Below, one piece after another: positions 8,473 through 18,902 of a stretch of DNA of 64,000 bases; within the stretch, counting starts at the first letter, position 1; every line of letters begins with the position of its first letter. The notes beneath the pieces were generated by a model. It searched no databases. It was given only the letters and a program-made list of their open reading frames with translations, and was not told the DNA's origin. Made by a program: the position numbers and the translations under genes. The DNA comes from HKCCE3408 sp038530555 (GTDB lineage: Bacteria > Pseudomonadota > Alphaproteobacteria > Rhodobacterales > Rhodobacteraceae), in the NCBI GenBank assembly GCA_038530555.1, contig JBCBCN010000001.1:1-64000 (forward strand). Reading direction: 5' to 3'.

Positions 8473-8595
8473 ATGGCACGTCACATTGCCCATGTTCTAC
8501 ACACACAGCGCCGCACGCTCTTGTCCGACTTTTTCGGCGTGCTGGCCCTGGCCGGGATGACCCTGGGGGTTCTGCATCTTCCCGGTCTGATCTAG
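8473..8595 (+). CDS. Putative SOS-controlled small membrane peptide, 40 aa
   Basis: This open frame starts at ATG 8473 with GAGG 8-11 nt upstream and stops with TAG at 8593-8595. The product has a basic, His-rich N-terminus (MARHIAHVLHTQRRTL) followed by one predicted transmembrane helix (about residues 20-40, FFGVLALAGMTLGVLHLPGL). Third-position GC is high, as in neighbouring genes. A GTTC-N7-GTTC operator lies upstream and a strong terminator downstream, so it looks like a complete transcription unit. The topology recalls Caulobacter SidA, a 29-aa SOS-induced inner-membrane division inhibitor, but I see no sequence identity to assert. Function is unknown. Confidence 0.6.
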   Translation: MARHIAHVLHTQRRTLLSDFFGVLALAGMTLGVLHLPGLI

Positions 8596-8737
8596 CGCAA
8601 CCGCGCATTTGCCTCACTGCCTGCGGTCCAAGCCCGAACCCGGCGCGGCATTCCCATCCGCCCGCGCCAACCTGTCCCGTTCTAGAGTGCCCGGTGAGCC
8701 TGCCGGCCTCGGGGTTCGGTGCCTATGACACGCACCT

Positions 8738-8775
8738 ACCGCCGCTTCTGTCCCCAGAGTGCGGCGGTTTTTTTT
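8738..8775 (+). terminator. Strong Rho-independent terminator
   Basis: The 8-bp stem ACCGCCGC (8738-8745) / GCGGCGGT (8761-8768) is followed by an uninterrupted T run to 8775. It ends the transcription unit of the 40-aa peptide and separates it from the convergent Fe-S scaffold gene. Confidence 0.88.
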
Positions 8776-8806
8776 ATTTTAGATCCGGTTGTTTACAGAG
8801 GGATAT

Positions 8807-9259
8807 TCATGCGCAGTTTCGCGCCTCGGCCTGGCCCATAGCGTCGGCCGTGGCATCAAGCGCCAACATGATCGAGGCGTGGCGATTGGTGAATTCACGC
8901 GTCGCTTCCATCACTTCGAACCCGGCAAACGGCGCTTCGGGTCCGTTCCCGCGCCCCGCCAGAAGATCGCGCAGCGCGTCCCGTGCGGCCTCAATTTCCG
9001 CGCGGTCGCGTCCGATCACATGATGCGCCACCAGCGCCGCCGCCGCCTGTCCCAGAGCGCAGGCTTTCACGTCCTGACCATATTCGGTGATGCGCCCGTT
9101 CTCGGTCACCAGGTCGACCGTGATGCTGGATCCGCACAGTGGCGCGCGTTTCTTCACGCTCACCTCCGGCGCATCGAGCCGCTCGCGCAAGCTCAGATCG
9201 GCGGCCAGCGCCAGGATGCGTTGGGAATAGAGCTTGATCAGGTCGGCGTCGCTTGGCAT
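8807..9259 (-). CDS. Iron-sulfur cluster assembly scaffold protein (NifU/IscU-like)
   Basis: The 150-aa protein (start MPSDADLIKLYSQ at 9259) resembles SufU/IscU-type scaffolds that assemble Fe-S clusters. The conserved cluster-ligand region PLCGSSITVDL (Cys in a PxCGS context) and the second cysteine in VKACALGQAAAA are visible. The C-terminal third is helical. An upstream in-frame ATG at 9313 would overlap the promoter of divergent hisI and adds unlikely residues. The pairing with hisI is divergent with about 65 nt between starts. The third canonical scaffold cysteine is not obvious, so the protein may be a variant or a carrier. Confidence 0.75.
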   Translation of the reverse strand: MPSDADLIKLYSQRILALAADLSLRERLDAPEVSVKKRAPLCGSSITVDLVTENGRITEYGQDVKACALGQAAAALVAHHVIGRDRAEIEAARDALRDLLAGRGNGPEAPFAGFEVMEATREFTNRHASIMLALDATADAMGQAEARNCA

Positions 9260-9324
9260 GTCCGTCTCGCTGTAGCTGAGCCACAACCTAGCGGCGGCGG
9301 CGGCATTTGGCAAAGAGGAGCGTC

Positions 9325-9696
9325 ATGCAATTCGATCCGGAAAATCTGCGCTTCAATGCCGATGGGCTGATCCCGGCGATCGCGCAGGATGAGGGCAGCG
9401 GCGAAGTGCTCATGATGGCCTGGATGAACGCCGCCTCCATTCGCCAAACGCTTGAGAGCGGCGACGTGACGTATTGGTCGCGCTCGCGCCAGGAGTTTTG
9501 GGTCAAGGGTGCCACCAGCGGGCACCGTCAACGTCTGGTCGAATTGCGGATCGATTGTGACCGCGATTGCTTGATGCTCGTGGTCGAGCAGACCGGCCCG
9601 GCCTGCCATACCGGGCGGCGGACATGCTTTTACACAGCGGTGCGGGACGGTGTCGAGACCGAGCTTATGGCGCCCGAGACCGACACCCATTCATAG
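9325..9696 (+). CDS. hisI: Phosphoribosyl-AMP cyclohydrolase HisI
   Basis: HisI opens the purine ring of phosphoribosyl-AMP, the third step of histidine synthesis. The 123-aa monofunctional form is seen. Key motifs are WMNAASI, the metal site DCDRDC, and CHTGRRTCFY, which supplies further zinc ligands. The start MQFDPENL at 9325 has GAGGAG 5-10 nt upstream; the longer in-frame ATG at 9307 lacks a ribosome site. The end overlaps the end of convergent gluQ by 6 nt. HisE is not fused, as is usual in alphaproteobacteria. Confidence 0.95.
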   Translation: MQFDPENLRFNADGLIPAIAQDEGSGEVLMMAWMNAASIRQTLESGDVTYWSRSRQEFWVKGATSGHRQRLVELRIDCDRDCLMLVVEQTGPACHTGRRTCFYTAVRDGVETELMAPETDTHS

Positions 9697-10542
9697 GCCG
9701 GCCATTTCGCGCACATCCGCCGGGCTCGCGCCGTCGGCGCGGTAGGTTGCGATGGCGCGCGCATCGTCGCGCTTGGCCAGGCGCTTGCCGTCCTCGTCCC
9801 GGATCAGGCGATGGTGATGATAGCGCGGCGTAGGTAGGCTCAGCAGGTATTGCAGGTAGCGGTGTAGAAAGGTCGCCTCGAAGAGATCCTCGCCGCGCAC
9901 CACGTCGCTCACCCGCTGGGTCGCGTCATCGATCACCACACTCAGATGGTAGGAGGCGGGCAGGTTCGGCCGGGCCAGGACCGGGTCACCGATCTGTTCG
10001 AGCAGATGCTTGGCCGTCACGATATGGCGCCCTGCATGGGCGGGGCCCGTCTCAGTAAAGGCCAGCGGCTCAGGCGGCAGCGCCTTCGATAGGTCGAGAC
10101 GGATTGCGTCGCCGGGGAGTTGGCTGGCCATAGGGCGACCCCGGCAGGTGCCAGGATAGATCCGGCCGTCGGGCCCAAAGCGCGGCTTGGCCGCGATGCC
10201 GTCGCCCTCCTGCGGGGCGCTGGCGGCTGCCTCGATATCGCGGCGCGAACACGAACAGGGATAAAGCAGCCCGCGCACCGACAGCCGGTGCAGCGCGCTT
10301 TGATAGAGCGCGAGTTTCGCCGATTGCCGCCAGATCCGCCCGTGCCACGTCACCCCGAGCCAGCGCAGATCGTCCTGGATCTGGGCGTCCCATTCGGGCC
10401 GGGCGCGGCTTGCGTCGATGTCGTCCATGCGCAGCAAGAATTGCCCCTGAGCCTCAGCGGCCATGTCCTGTGCCTTGAGCGCGGAAAACGCATGGCCCAG
10501 ATGCAGCGGGCCGGTGGGCGAGGGCGCGAAGCGGGTGATCAC
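9691..10542 (-). CDS. gluQ: Glutamyl-Q tRNA(Asp) synthetase
   Basis: GluQRS is a truncated glutamyl-tRNA synthetase that attaches glutamate to queuosine at position 34 of tRNA-Asp. The 283-aa length fits, because it lacks the anticodon-binding domain. The N-terminal FAPSPTGPLHLGH carries the HIGH-type motif (residues 14-17). A zinc site CSCS plus the later YPGTC is seen at about 95-130, and KRLAKR near 255 replaces KMSKS. It starts 29 nt after the end of the upstream methyltransferase gene and may be cotranscribed with it and trmFO. Its presumptive substrate tRNA-Asp is encoded at 199-275. Confidence 0.93.
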   Translation of the reverse strand: MITRFAPSPTGPLHLGHAFSALKAQDMAAEAQGQFLLRMDDIDASRARPEWDAQIQDDLRWLGVTWHGRIWRQSAKLALYQSALHRLSVRGLLYPCSCSRRDIEAAASAPQEGDGIAAKPRFGPDGRIYPGTCRGRPMASQLPGDAIRLDLSKALPPEPLAFTETGPAHAGRHIVTAKHLLEQIGDPVLARPNLPASYHLSVVIDDATQRVSDVVRGEDLFEATFLHRYLQYLLSLPTPRYHHHRLIRDEDGKRLAKRDDARAIATYRADGASPADVREMAGL

Positions 10543-10571
10543 GCGGCGGACCTTTCCAGATCAGAACGGGG

Positions 10572-11210
10572 TCAGGGCGCGGGCCCGCGCCGGGCGACGA
10601 TCACATCCGAGCCCATGCCGACATCGTCGAGATGCGGTCCATGGGCGCGGGAGACGACGCTGAGGCGGCCGCTGTCGCATTCCGCCTGCAAGATCGCGTC
10701 AAAGCCGCCATGGGCGAGCGTTGGGTCATTGAACGACAGCGCCAGGAGATCGCCCTCCGCCAGAGCATCGACCAATTGCACCAGGGCTTCGGGCGGTGCG
10801 GCGCCCAAGCTGATAACGCCAGTCGCCACGATGGCGCGGTAGATGCCGGGCGGAGCGGGTGGTGTGCCGGGCGTGCCCAGCCACAGCTTGCGGTAGATGC
10901 CCTTGGGGTGCGCTTCATCCAACATGGCCTGGTTGATATCTGTGCCGTGGACGGTGTCGATCCCCGCCGCGCGCAACGCCGCCCCGCCTAACCCGGTGCC
11001 GCAGCCATAATCGAGGACTGGGCGTTCATCCTCCGGCAGAGCGGCGGCGAGGGCTTTGGCGATGCGCCCAGGTGTGCGGTAGCCGCGCGTGTCGACGTCG
11101 GCATCGTAGCTCGACGCCCAATCGTCATACATCTGCTGCGTCTCATCGACGCTGCGCTCGGTCCAAAGCTCTGGCTTAAGACCCCCGCTTTTGGAATAAG
11201 GTTTGCCCAT
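10572..11210 (-). CDS. Class I SAM-dependent methyltransferase, 212 aa
   Basis: The Rossmann-fold motif I VLDYGCGTGLGG is at about residues 65-76, followed by acidic motif II HGTDINQAML, both typical of Methyltransf_11/25-type enzymes. The substrate is not evident. The N-terminus (WTERSVDETQQMYDDWASSYD) resembles ubiquinone/small-molecule methyltransferases. It lies between trmFO and gluQ on the same strand with short spacers (21 and 29 nt), suggesting one operon. Its neighbours are tRNA modifiers, but nothing in the protein points to RNA binding. Confidence 0.8.
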   Translation of the reverse strand: MGKPYSKSGGLKPELWTERSVDETQQMYDDWASSYDADVDTRGYRTPGRIAKALAAALPEDERPVLDYGCGTGLGGAALRAAGIDTVHGTDINQAMLDEAHPKGIYRKLWLGTPGTPPAPPGIYRAIVATGVISLGAAPPEALVQLVDALAEGDLLALSFNDPTLAHGGFDAILQAECDSGRLSVVSRAHGPHLDDVGMGSDVIVARRGPAP

Positions 11211-11231
11211 GTGCCAGAATAGCCTCGGGCG

Positions 11232-12587
11232 TCAGGCGGCGTCCAGAACCGATGCTCCGAGCCAGTCACGCCAGGCGGCCTTGGCGCGGTCGGTATAGGC
11301 CTGGTAGCGGTCGCGGCGTCCGCGCCGTCCTCCTCGCACGCCGTCGAGCGGGCGGAACAGGCCGAAATTGACATTCATTGGCTGAAAACTGCGTGCCTCG
11401 GCGCCGCCGGTGATATGGCTTAGCAGTGCACCCATAGCGGTATCGACCGGCACCGGCGGCAGGGCGCGACCGGTCAGCTCGGCGGCCGCAAAGCGCCCGG
11501 CCAAAAGGCCCATCGCGGCGCTTTCGACATAGCCCTCAACCCCGGTGATTTGCCCGGCAAAGCGGATATTGGGCCGCGAGCGCAGCCGCATCTGATCGTC
11601 GAGCAGCTTAGGCGAGTTTAAGAACGTATTGCGGTGGATCCCGCCGAGCCGTGCGAAAGACGCATGCTCAAGCGCAGGGATCATCCGGAACACATCGGCC
11701 TGAGCGCCGTATTTCATCTTGGTCTGAAAGCCGACAATGTTCATCAGCGTGCCCAGCTTGTTGTCGTAGCGAAGCTGCACGACGGCATAAGGTTTCTCGT
11801 CGGGATTGTGCGGATTGGTGAGGCCCACCGGCTTCATCGGGCCGTGGCGCAGGGTCTCGCGCCCGCGCGCGGCCATCACTTCGATGGGCAGGCAGCCGTT
11901 GAAATAATCCGCCGTCTCGCCCTCGTGGAACTCAGCCACGTCTGACGCCAACAGAGCGTCGATGAAGGCCTCGTATTGGTCGCGGGTCATCGGACAGTTC
12001 AGATACGCGCGCCGCTCGGCCTCGGTCTCACCCTTGTCATAGCGCGATTGCGCCCAGGCGATCCCCATATCGACGCTCTCGGTGTAGACGATCGGCGCGA
12101 TCGCGTCGAAGAAGGCCAAAGCGTCTTGGCCTGTTTCGGCCGCGATGGCGTCTGCCAGACCCGAAGATGTGAGGGGCCCCGTGGCGATGATCGCCGGGCC
12201 ATCGGGCAGGGCGGTCACTTCGCCCGGTACGATTTCGATAAGCGGATGGGCCCGGAGCGTGGTCGTGACGGCCTTGGCAAAAGGCTCCCGATCGACGGCG
12301 AGTGCGCCACCGGCGGGCAGGCGGTGGGCGTCGGCGGTTGTCATGATCAGACCGCCCGCGGCGCGCATTTCCCAGTGCAAAAGGCCCACGGCGTTCTGTT
12401 CATGATCATCGGAACGGAAGGAGTTTGAACAGACAAGCTCGGCCAGATTGCCCGTGCGATGGGCGAAAGTGCCGGTCTGGGGCCGCATCTCGTGCAGGCG
12501 CACAGGGCAACCGGCTTGGGCCAATTGCCATGCGGCTTCCGCCCCGGCCATGCCGCCCCCGACGATCGATATGGGCTCGCGCTTCAT
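11232..12587 (-). CDS. trmFO: tRNA uracil-54 methyltransferase TrmFO (folate/FAD-dependent)
   Basis: TrmFO makes T54 in the tRNA T-loop using methylenetetrahydrofolate and FADH2. The 451-aa protein has the N-terminal FAD motif IVGGGMAGAEAAW, the family blocks NLAELVCSNSFRSD and NCPMTRDQYEAF, and IRFAGQITGVEGYVESAAMGLLAGR near the C-terminus. This is the GidA-related family, distinguished from MnmG by length and these blocks. It heads the minus-strand group trmFO-methyltransferase-gluQ. Confidence 0.95.
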   Translation of the reverse strand: MKREPISIVGGGMAGAEAAWQLAQAGCPVRLHEMRPQTGTFAHRTGNLAELVCSNSFRSDDHEQNAVGLLHWEMRAAGGLIMTTADAHRLPAGGALAVDREPFAKAVTTTLRAHPLIEIVPGEVTALPDGPAIIATGPLTSSGLADAIAAETGQDALAFFDAIAPIVYTESVDMGIAWAQSRYDKGETEAERRAYLNCPMTRDQYEAFIDALLASDVAEFHEGETADYFNGCLPIEVMAARGRETLRHGPMKPVGLTNPHNPDEKPYAVVQLRYDNKLGTLMNIVGFQTKMKYGAQADVFRMIPALEHASFARLGGIHRNTFLNSPKLLDDQMRLRSRPNIRFAGQITGVEGYVESAAMGLLAGRFAAAELTGRALPPVPVDTAMGALLSHITGGAEARSFQPMNVNFGLFRPLDGVRGGRRGRRDRYQAYTDRAKAAWRDWLGASVLDAA

Positions 12588-12670
12588 CGGGAGGGGTCTA
12601 GCGTTTGAAGCCGGGCTTGTGAAGGGAGCGAAAGGTCAGGTTTTCCCCCATAAACCGGACGAAAATGGGG

Positions 12671-12703
12671 GCGGGGCGCCGTGGTGGTCACACGGCGCCC
12701 CGC
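12671..12703 (-). terminator. Perfect 13-bp hairpin, probable terminator of the membrane-protein gene
   Basis: GCGGGGCGCCGTG (12671-12683) pairs perfectly with CACGGCGCCCCGC (12691-12703) around a 7-nt loop. On the minus strand it lies downstream of the gene at 12778-13458 and is followed by CCCCCATTTT, a weak T run. It could equally act as an mRNA-stabilising hairpin. Confidence 0.6.
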
Positions 12704-12724
12704 TATCTGGCCTCTGCTCGTGGG

Positions 12725-12776
12725 GGTATGACCGGGGGGTATAACGGGGGGGGGTATGACGGGGCGGTATGACGGG
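12725..12776 (+). repeat. Four imperfect 13-15-bp G-rich tandem repeats
   Basis: GGTATGACCGGGG-like units begin at 12725, 12738, 12753 and 12766 (spacings 13, 15 and 13). The tract runs right up to the stop codon of the minus-strand gene at 12778. Confidence 0.8.
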
Positions 12777-12777
12777 A

Positions 12778-13458
12778 TCAGACCGCCTTGGCGATGTTGC
12801 GGACGTCGCGGAACATCGTCTCGATCTCATCGGCGTTGAGTGGCGCGCGTAGGTCTGTTGGGCGATGCATGGGGGAGCGGGGCTTTTGCGCGCGGGCAGC
12901 GTCAAGATCGGAGATATCGGCGAGGAATCGCGCGGCCTCGGCATCCGCCGGAAGCTCGGCCATCGCGGTTTGGAGCGGCATGGCGGGGGCAGGCTGCGCG
13001 CGCCGACGGCTGGCGAAGAAGGCCGGCCGTGCGCGGGTGATCCGGCGCGGTTTGACGACTGTCGTGGCCTCAGATGCGGGCGCTTCGGACGAGACCGCGA
13101 GTAAACCGCCGATCAAGGCTAGGTCACGCCAGAAGGCTGCGATCTCGGACGATGTTTCGGCCGCCAGAAAGGCGGTGTAGGCGGCGAAAAACGTGATCGT
13201 TGCAAGGCAGAGCGCGGCGCGGGTCACGCCGACGCCGATTAGGACCAGATATGCCAGGGGCGCCACGATTGCCAAGGCAGCAAGATCTGCGAAGCGCTCG
13301 GGCAGGATCAAAGCGGTCAGAGCCGTGAAATCGGTGCCAGGGATGAGGTGAAGGGCGGTGGCGAAGAAGTAGGACGCAATCAAAATGCGTACGACGCTTT
13401 CCGCTTTTTGAGGCAAGTGTGAGCGCAAGGCGCTCGGCTGTGACAAGGTGTCTTTCAT
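12778..13458 (-). CDS. Hypothetical membrane protein with four predicted helices (DoxX-like layout)
   Basis: The start is set at MKDTLSQPS (13458) because GAGGAG lies about 8 nt upstream; a longer frame begins at 13503. The 226-aa product has four hydrophobic segments (around SVVRILIASYFFATALHLIP, FADLAALAIVAPLAYLVLIG, ALCLATITFFAAYTAFLA and IAAFWRDLALIGGLLAVS). A hydrophilic C-terminal tail of about 80-90 residues follows, rich in Arg, Pro and Ala. The four-helix arrangement with the ending FWRDLALIGGLL recalls DoxX-family proteins, but I would not name a function. It is flanked by a 3' tandem repeat and hairpin. Confidence 0.6.
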   Translation of the reverse strand: MKDTLSQPSALRSHLPQKAESVVRILIASYFFATALHLIPGTDFTALTALILPERFADLAALAIVAPLAYLVLIGVGVTRAALCLATITFFAAYTAFLAAETSSEIAAFWRDLALIGGLLAVSSEAPASEATTVVKPRRITRARPAFFASRRRAQPAPAMPLQTAMAELPADAEAARFLADISDLDAARAQKPRSPMHRPTDLRAPLNADEIETMFRDVRNIAKAV

Positions 13459-14170
13459 TTTGGCAGCTCCTCTGCAGTGCGGCGCGAGAGGGCAAACAGT
13501 CACAAGTTACGGACAAGAACAGGCCGCGATGTGCCCAGCAGATCGGGCATAGGCAAGAATACGCCGATCAATTGTGTCAAGTTTGTGTCGAATTCACGGT
13601 ATCTGCGCCGCAATCGTCAGCGAAACAAACTGTTTGCGTCACGACTTTTCTGCGACTTCGCCTGATGCGGAATTGAATCCGTAAAAGTCTCATAAAAATA
13701 ATGATATAGTCTCGCCGAAAGCAACAATAGAGCCTTGTTGATTGCGGCGATGCCGGGGCGCGTGCCGTATCAGAAATGATCCCCGTGACGTAACGTAAGG
13801 TGCAGCCATGACGACGTATTAAGACCGCTCCGCAAGCTTGGCAGTTGATTTGGTGCGGCAGGCCGGGCTCAGAACCGGCCTGCCGCTCCGGCGCACCACC
13901 CTCCGGCGGGGAGAGTTGGCGCACCGGATCTGCTTGTGCCGCGCGGTGTGGCGCTGCACGCAGTACCGCGCGACACGCAAAGCTCAGGTTGCGGCGCATA
14001 AGATGCAAATTGACTATGAGATTTGCGCGAGGTCGGCTCAGATGCCGGGGATATCATGCGCGGGAGAGCTCCGTTCTGACGCCGCTCCGGGCGAAACCTC
14101 TCGCATTCCTGCAAAGATAGGTAAAGTTTTAGCAGAACACGTGGTTAACGCGGGGTGCCATGCGGAGACT
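13459..14170. other. 712-nt gene-free region with a large inverted repeat
   Basis: No convincing protein gene was found on either strand; the open frames here show no motifs and poor starts. The part near 13570-13730 is AT-rich (unlike its surroundings) and may carry promoters for the divergently read membrane-protein gene. The GC-rich inverted repeat at 13851-13898 is the main structured element. Confidence 0.5.
13851..13898. repeat. Nested inverted repeat, possible structured RNA or palindrome
   Basis: The inner 12-bp arms GCGGCAGGCCGG (13855-13866) and CCGGCCTGCCGC (13875-13886) are perfect around an 8-nt loop. Outer 7-bp arms TGGTGCG (13851-13857) and CGCACCA (13892-13898) give an alternative pairing. 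There is no T run on either side, so a terminator is not supported. Confidence 0.55.
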
Positions 14171-14557
14171 TTAGACCCGGGAAGGTTCGATCAGGTCCCA
14201 GCGATAGCCTAAGGGATCGCGGAAGACAGCCACGCGGCCATAGCTTTCGCGGCGAGGCTCTTCTTCGAATGGCGCGCCATGTGCGTTCAAATGTGTGGCG
14301 GCGGCATCGAAATCTTCAACCTCAAGGAAGTAGCTGACCCGGCCGGCATTTGCGGTGCCGATGGCAAAAACCTGCGCGTCCGTGCTTGCTTGTGCGATGA
14401 GCAGCGCGGTGTCGGCTTTTGCGTCAGGGGCCACACGGACCCAGCGCTTTTCGCCCAGATCGGTGTCTTCGAGGACGATCCAGCCCAGGGCGTCCTGGAA
14501 CCAAGCGATCGCGGCATCGGTGTCGCGCACCAGATAGGTGACAAGGCTCAAACGCAT
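14171..14557 (-). CDS. VOC (glyoxalase/bleomycin-resistance-like) family protein
   Basis: The 128-aa protein has the paired beta-alpha-beta-beta-beta layout of single-domain VOC proteins. The N-terminal half is VTYLVRDTDAAIAWFQDALGW, and the second half contains VSYFLEVEDFDAAATHL with FRDPLGYRWDLIEP at the end. The latter ending carries the usual metal or substrate-binding Glu position. The substrate is unknown. It lies 6 nt downstream of the small membrane protein and may be the last gene of the gyrA transcript. Confidence 0.8.
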   Translation of the reverse strand: MRLSLVTYLVRDTDAAIAWFQDALGWIVLEDTDLGEKRWVRVAPDAKADTALLIAQASTDAQVFAIGTANAGRVSYFLEVEDFDAAATHLNAHGAPFEEEPRRESYGRVAVFRDPLGYRWDLIEPSRV

Positions 14558-14563
14558 GGCGAT

Positions 14564-14804
14564 CTAGGACTTACGGGCCTCTGATGCGGAGGCCAAACGC
14601 TCAAGCGCGTCCGTTTGCCGTTTCACATCCTCGGCCATTCGCTTTTGCGTCTCGACTTGTTCCTGGAGCAGCGCCACCTGCGCCTCCATCAGGGAGATGT
14701 AGTTCGACCCGCCGCTGCCCGAGCCCATGGCCCGCGCCATGTAGAGCGAGAAGCCGACGAAGATCGCGATCAGCAGAAAGAATGGCCAGTTGAGCGCAAT
14801 CGCC

Positions 14805-14812
<8 letters not shown>
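14564..14812 (-). CDS. Small single-pass membrane protein with coiled coil, 82 aa
   Basis: Starting at MLEAIALNWPFF, the protein has one N-terminal transmembrane helix (about residues 9-28), a Gly/Ser linker, and then a heptad-rich segment. That segment (LMEAQVALLQEQVETQKRMAEDV) should form a coiled coil. Its ATG overlaps the end of gyrA by 8 nt (GATGCTTGA), so translation is probably coupled to gyrA. Upstream in-frame codons run antisense-like through gyrA and were not used as start. Function unknown. Confidence 0.75.
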
Positions 14813-17606
<2,794 letters not shown>

Positions 17607-17752
17607 TTGGCGCTATATTTCGTGGGTCGAGAATAGCTCAAACTCGACATGCTGTGCAAGCGGCAAGCCCGGTGGTGCATCGCTTTTCGGTGCAGAATTC
17701 GAGTTGTTGGAAGATCGCGCGCCCAACCTTTTTTCAGCGCTCAGCTCTGGAC

Positions 17753-18658
17753 CTAGTCCCGCGACCAGGAGGGGGCGCTGCAATGCGCGATCAGGAAGTC
17801 GAGAAACACCCGAACCTTGGGCGACAGCACATTGGATTTGGGATAGACCAACCACAGCGCAGTGGCGGCCTCTGCCTTCCAGTCGGGCAAAACGCGTTCC
17901 AGGGCGCCAGCCTCCAGGTCCTTCTGAACACTCCAGACCGAGTTCATCGAAATCCCCGTGCCATGGATCGTGGCGATCCGCTGGCTCGTTCCATCATCTA
18001 TCGCGATCCGTGTTCTCGCCTTACGGGGGTCGAACACAGCCTTGTCTCCATTCCGGTTGATCAAGCCACGCGGCAAGAGATCCTTGAACCCGATCAAGCA
18101 GTGCGCCGTGAGGGCTTCGATCGTTTCGGGCCGTCCATAGGTGTCCAGATATTGGGGCGAGGCGCAGAGAATGCGTGTGTCGTCCGAAAGCTTGCGGCCC
18201 TTCAGGCTCGTGTCTTCGAGGGCCATGTTGCGCAGCGCCAGGTCATAGCTGCCCTCGATCAGATCGAACTCACCGTCGGAGAGACGGATATCGAGGGTGA
18301 TTTCCGGGTGCTGTTCTTGGAATTGTGGAAGAAGCGGCGCGATATACAGCTGAGCGAAGGTGCTGGGCGCCGTGAAGCGCAAAGTGCCGGAGGGTTGTGT
18401 GTTCCCGCGCCCCAACGCAGCGAGCGCAGCATCTTCTTGTGCCAGGATCTCGCGCGCGAAGGGCAGGAATTCCGCCCCCTCGAGCGACAAAGACACTTTG
18501 CGGGTCGATCGATGGAGCAGGTCCGCTCCGACGTTTTGTTCAAGCTTGGCCAATCGTGCGCTTGAGACGGCGGGGGCCAGTCCGAGCTCGCGGCCCGCCG
18601 CGCTGATATTGAGCTTGTCAGCCGCGAGCACGAAGAGCCGCAGGGCGTCTGTGTTCAT
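17753..18658 (-). CDS. LysR family transcriptional regulator
   Basis: The 301-aa protein has an N-terminal winged HTH (residues 1-60: LRLFVLAADKLNISAAGRELGLAPAVSSARLAKLEQNVGADLL) and a periplasmic-binding-like effector domain. The sequence resembles the DsdC/CrgA-type LysR regulators that often control a divergent short-chain dehydrogenase. It is divergent from the SDR gene at 18903 with a 244-nt gap holding a 9-bp inverted repeat, so it probably controls itself and that gene. Confidence 0.88.
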   Translation of the reverse strand: MNTDALRLFVLAADKLNISAAGRELGLAPAVSSARLAKLEQNVGADLLHRSTRKVSLSLEGAEFLPFAREILAQEDAALAALGRGNTQPSGTLRFTAPSTFAQLYIAPLLPQFQEQHPEITLDIRLSDGEFDLIEGSYDLALRNMALEDTSLKGRKLSDDTRILCASPQYLDTYGRPETIEALTAHCLIGFKDLLPRGLINRNGDKAVFDPRKARTRIAIDDGTSQRIATIHGTGISMNSVWSVQKDLEAGALERVLPDWKAEAATALWLVYPKSNVLSPKVRVFLDFLIAHCSAPSWSRD

Positions 18659-18674
18659 TCCATTATATCCGATT

Positions 18675-18735
18675 GCCGAATTAACTTCTCCTAATTTCAG
18701 CGTTTATCCTTTGATTTCAATATTTATAATTCGGC
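18675..18735. promoter_or_regulatory. Spaced inverted repeat between LysR and SDR genes (candidate operator)
   Basis: GCCGAATTA (18675-18683) and TAATTCGGC (18727-18735) are perfect 9-bp arms 43 nt apart in the divergent intergenic region. Two paired half-sites of this kind would fit LysR tetramer binding with DNA bending. Binding is inferred from position. Confidence 0.45.
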
Positions 18736-18902
18736 CTCATGTAGGGCTTGGGGCCATATCCCCAGAGCTACCTCAGGCAGAAGCCGCGCTTTGGTGTTCT
18801 AAATGTTGACGCCCAGGTATCGAGAGCTGGACGTTCATCGGCTATTGGCATCCGGTATTGAGAAAAGCCGAGACATCGCAGCCGCTTACAAAGGAAAAGA
18901 CG

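Noticed and set aside
13838..14212. 124-codon frame in the gene-free region
   Set aside because: No recognised motif; it runs through the GC palindrome and into the end of the VOC gene on the other strand.
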